Assembly (NCBI GenBank): GCA_045535815.1
Contig: JAZSMJ010000027.1
Span: 1-42,900 of the forward strand
Origin: JAZSMJ01 sp045535815
GTDB lineage: Bacteria > Bacillota > Clostridia > Oscillospirales > CAG-272
Reading direction: 5' to 3'
DNA length: 42,900 nucleotides
The position numbers and the translations under genes were made by a program. The notes beneath the pieces were generated by a model. The model did not search any database. It was not told the DNA's origin and was given only the letters and a program-made list of their open reading frames with translations. Positions 41,390-42,900 of the stretch are shown piece by piece (within the stretch, counting starts at the first letter, position 1; each line of letters begins with the position of its first letter).

Positions 41390-42616
41390 ATGAATAATTA
41401 CAATATAAATATAATAGACGGCAGCGTTTGCGCCGCAAAGGGATTTACCGCAAGCGGAGTTCACTGCGGAATAAGAAAAAACCGCTCAAAGAAGGACCTT
41501 GCTCTGATATTCAGTCAGAAGAAGGCAAATGCGGCGGCGGTATATACCACCAATCTCGTAAAGGGAGCACCGCTGACGGTTACCAAAGCGCATATTGCAG
41601 ACGGCATTGCCCAGGCTGTGATATGCAACAGCGGTAACGCCAATACCTGCAATGCAAACGGTATTGAGATAGCTGAGCAGATGAGTGAGCTTATTGCGGC
41701 TCCTCTCGGAATATCTGCGCAGGACGTTATAGTTGCATCTACCGGTGTTATCGGCCAGCCGCTTGATATAGAGCCCATTAAAAACGGTATTCCTTCTCTT
41801 GTAGCTGCGCTCAGCGGCGACAGCTCTGCTGCAGCCGAGGGTATAATGACCACCGACACGGTGCAGAAGGAGATAGCGGTCAGCTTTGAGATAGGCGGCA
41901 GGGAATGCAAGATGGGCGGTATCGCAAAGGGATCGGGTATGATACATCCCAATATGGCGACTATGCTGGTGTTTATAACCACCGATGCGGCAATAAGTGC
42001 TCCTATGCTTCAGAAGGCGCTTTCAACCGATATTGCGACCACCTTCAATATGGTGAGCGTTGACGGCGATACCTCCACCAACGATATGGTAAGCGTTATG
42101 GCAAACGGTATGGCTGAAAATCCCGAGATAGTATGCGAGGGTGAGGATTTCGACATATTTATGAAGGCGCTTAATACCGTAACCGTTCATCTGTGCCGTA
42201 TGATAGCAGGGGACGGTGAGGGAGCTACAAAGCTGCTTGAGTGCAGGGTAAGCGGAGCTAAGAGTGAGGATATTGCAAAAACCGTTGCAAAAAGCGTTAT
42301 ATGCTCGTCTCTTACCAAGGCGGCAATGTTCGGTGCGGACGCAAACTGGGGAAGAATACTCTGTGCTATAGGCTACAGCGGTGCTGACGTTGACGTTAAT
42401 AAAGTAGAAGTTAAATTTTCATCCGCCAAAGGAGAGATACTCGTTTGCAAAAACGGCGCAGGCGTTGATTTCTCCGAAGAGGTTGCAAAGAAGATACTTT
42501 TAGAGCATGAGATAGACATAATTATAAATCTGAACGACGGCGACGGCTGTGCGGTAGCGTGGGGCTGTGACCTCACTTACGATTACGTCAAGATAAACGG
42601 CGATTACCGCACCTGA
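41390..42616 (+). CDS. argJ: Bifunctional ornithine acetyltransferase / N-acetylglutamate synthase, 408 aa
   Basis: Transfers the acetyl group from acetylornithine to glutamate, making the acetyl cycle. The self-cleavage site is KGSGMIHPNMATML, where the Thr becomes the nucleophile of the beta chain. STGVIGQPLDIE, AANWGRILCAIGYSG and the C-terminal GDGCAVAWGCDLTYDYVKING are conserved. Full length. ATG 41390 follows GGAGG by 8 bases; the longer frame from GTG 41381 overlaps this site. Eighteen bases after argC. Confidence 0.96.
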   Translation: MNNYNINIIDGSVCAAKGFTASGVHCGIRKNRSKKDLALIFSQKKANAAAVYTTNLVKGAPLTVTKAHIADGIAQAVICNSGNANTCNANGIEIAEQMSELIAAPLGISAQDVIVASTGVIGQPLDIEPIKNGIPSLVAALSGDSSAAAEGIMTTDTVQKEIAVSFEIGGRECKMGGIAKGSGMIHPNMATMLVFITTDAAISAPMLQKALSTDIATTFNMVSVDGDTSTNDMVSVMANGMAENPEIVCEGEDFDIFMKALNTVTVHLCRMIAGDGEGATKLLECRVSGAKSEDIAKTVAKSVICSSLTKAAMFGADANWGRILCAIGYSGADVDVNKVEVKFSSAKGEILVCKNGAGVDFSEEVAKKILLEHEIDIIINLNDGDGCAVAWGCDLTYDYVKINGDYRT

Positions 42617-42638
42617 TAAAACTCAAGGAGATATTGAA

Positions 42639-42900
42639 ATGGAACTTTCAATTACAAACGCACAAAGGGCGCAGGTGCTGACGCAAGCGCTCCCGTACAT
42701 AATGAAATACAACGGCAAGATAGTGGTTATCAAATACGGCGGAAACGCTATGATAAACGACGAGCTTAAGGAGCAGGTAATGGAGGATATCGTCCTTCTG
42801 CATCTTATTGGGGTAAAGGTCGTTGTGGTGCATGGCGGAGGCCCCGAGATAATCGATATGCTTAAAAAGATATGTAAGGAGTCGGTGTTCGTTGACGGTC
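42639..42900 (+). CDS. argB: Acetylglutamate kinase, N-terminal part, cut by the window edge
   Basis: The first 87 codons are present. The phosphate-binding start IVVIKYGGNAM and the loop VVVVHGGGPEI are characteristic of acetylglutamate kinase, the second enzyme of the pathway. CAAGGAG lies 8 bases before the ATG at 42639, 23 bases after argJ. The gene continues beyond the end of the window; truncation is only that of the window. Confidence 0.95.
   Translation, partial: MELSITNAQRAQVLTQALPYIMKYNGKIVVIKYGGNAMINDELKEQVMEDIVLLHLIGVKVVVVHGGGPEIIDMLKKICKESVFVDG

Overview
The window looks like chromosomal DNA of an anaerobic, Gram-positive, spore-lineage Clostridia bacterium, probably Oscillospirales/Ruminococcus-like from gut or rumen. 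The basis is spoVG, the clostridial redox regulator Rex, a flavodiiron-rubredoxin protein, a dockerin-bearing BspA-type leucine-rich-repeat protein, SD-rich gene starts and consensus sigma-A promoters, and the Firmicutes gene order yybS-gdpP-rplI-dnaB-tilS-hpt-ftsH. The taxon is inferred, not proven.

Layout. 1-1.56 kb: an XRE regulator divergent from a small SLOG-type protein, then a gene-free stretch packed with hairpins, a 29-bp direct repeat and a MITE-like inverted repeat. 1.56-4.89 kb: an O2/NO-stress module with a four-domain flavodiiron protein, a ferredoxin-type protein and a divergent Crp/Fnr regulator whose upstream region holds a perfect 16-bp palindrome. 4.95-8.44 kb: a 1162-residue secreted LRR protein with a dockerin. 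8.48-9.8 kb: a membrane-bound MerR regulator lying between a 147-bp relic copy of the trpB 3' end and trpB itself. 9.79-11.77 kb: on the minus strand, a tryptophan-type T-box leader, a 12-residue Trp-containing mini-ORF, a 69-residue orphan protein and stand-alone trpB. 11.83-20.8 kb: the leftward housekeeping cluster yybS-gdpP-rplI-dnaB-tilS-hpt-ftsH, in which ftsH carries an in-frame TAA. 21.1-28.0 kb: a flavin-reductase-like protein and two tandem secreted subtilases. 28.06-31.1 kb: queT-type transporter, dCMP deaminase, low-Mr phosphatase, rimI, tsaD. 31.1-31.9 kb: a gene-free stretch with a tight DnaA-box cluster. 31.9-37.2 kb: isocitrate dehydrogenase, rex, dnaD-like, dnaI-like, MATE. 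37.3-42.9 kb: spoVG (minus), murC, a DeoR regulator, and the start of an arginine operon argC-argJ-argB, with argB cut by the window edge.

How the parts work together. Replication functions are unusually dense: dnaB, a DnaD-like primosome protein, a DnaI-like helicase loader and the DnaA boxes. Redox sensing and detoxification appear twice (flavodiiron/ferredoxin/Crp, and Rex). Amino-acid control appears as a Trp T-box before trpB and as argCJB. The most unusual spots are the T-box/leader-peptide/69-aa/trpB arrangement, the trpB tail duplication around the MerR module, the ftsH nonsense codon and the isolated DnaA-box cluster. No CRISPR array, transposase, integrase, tRNA or rRNA was seen.
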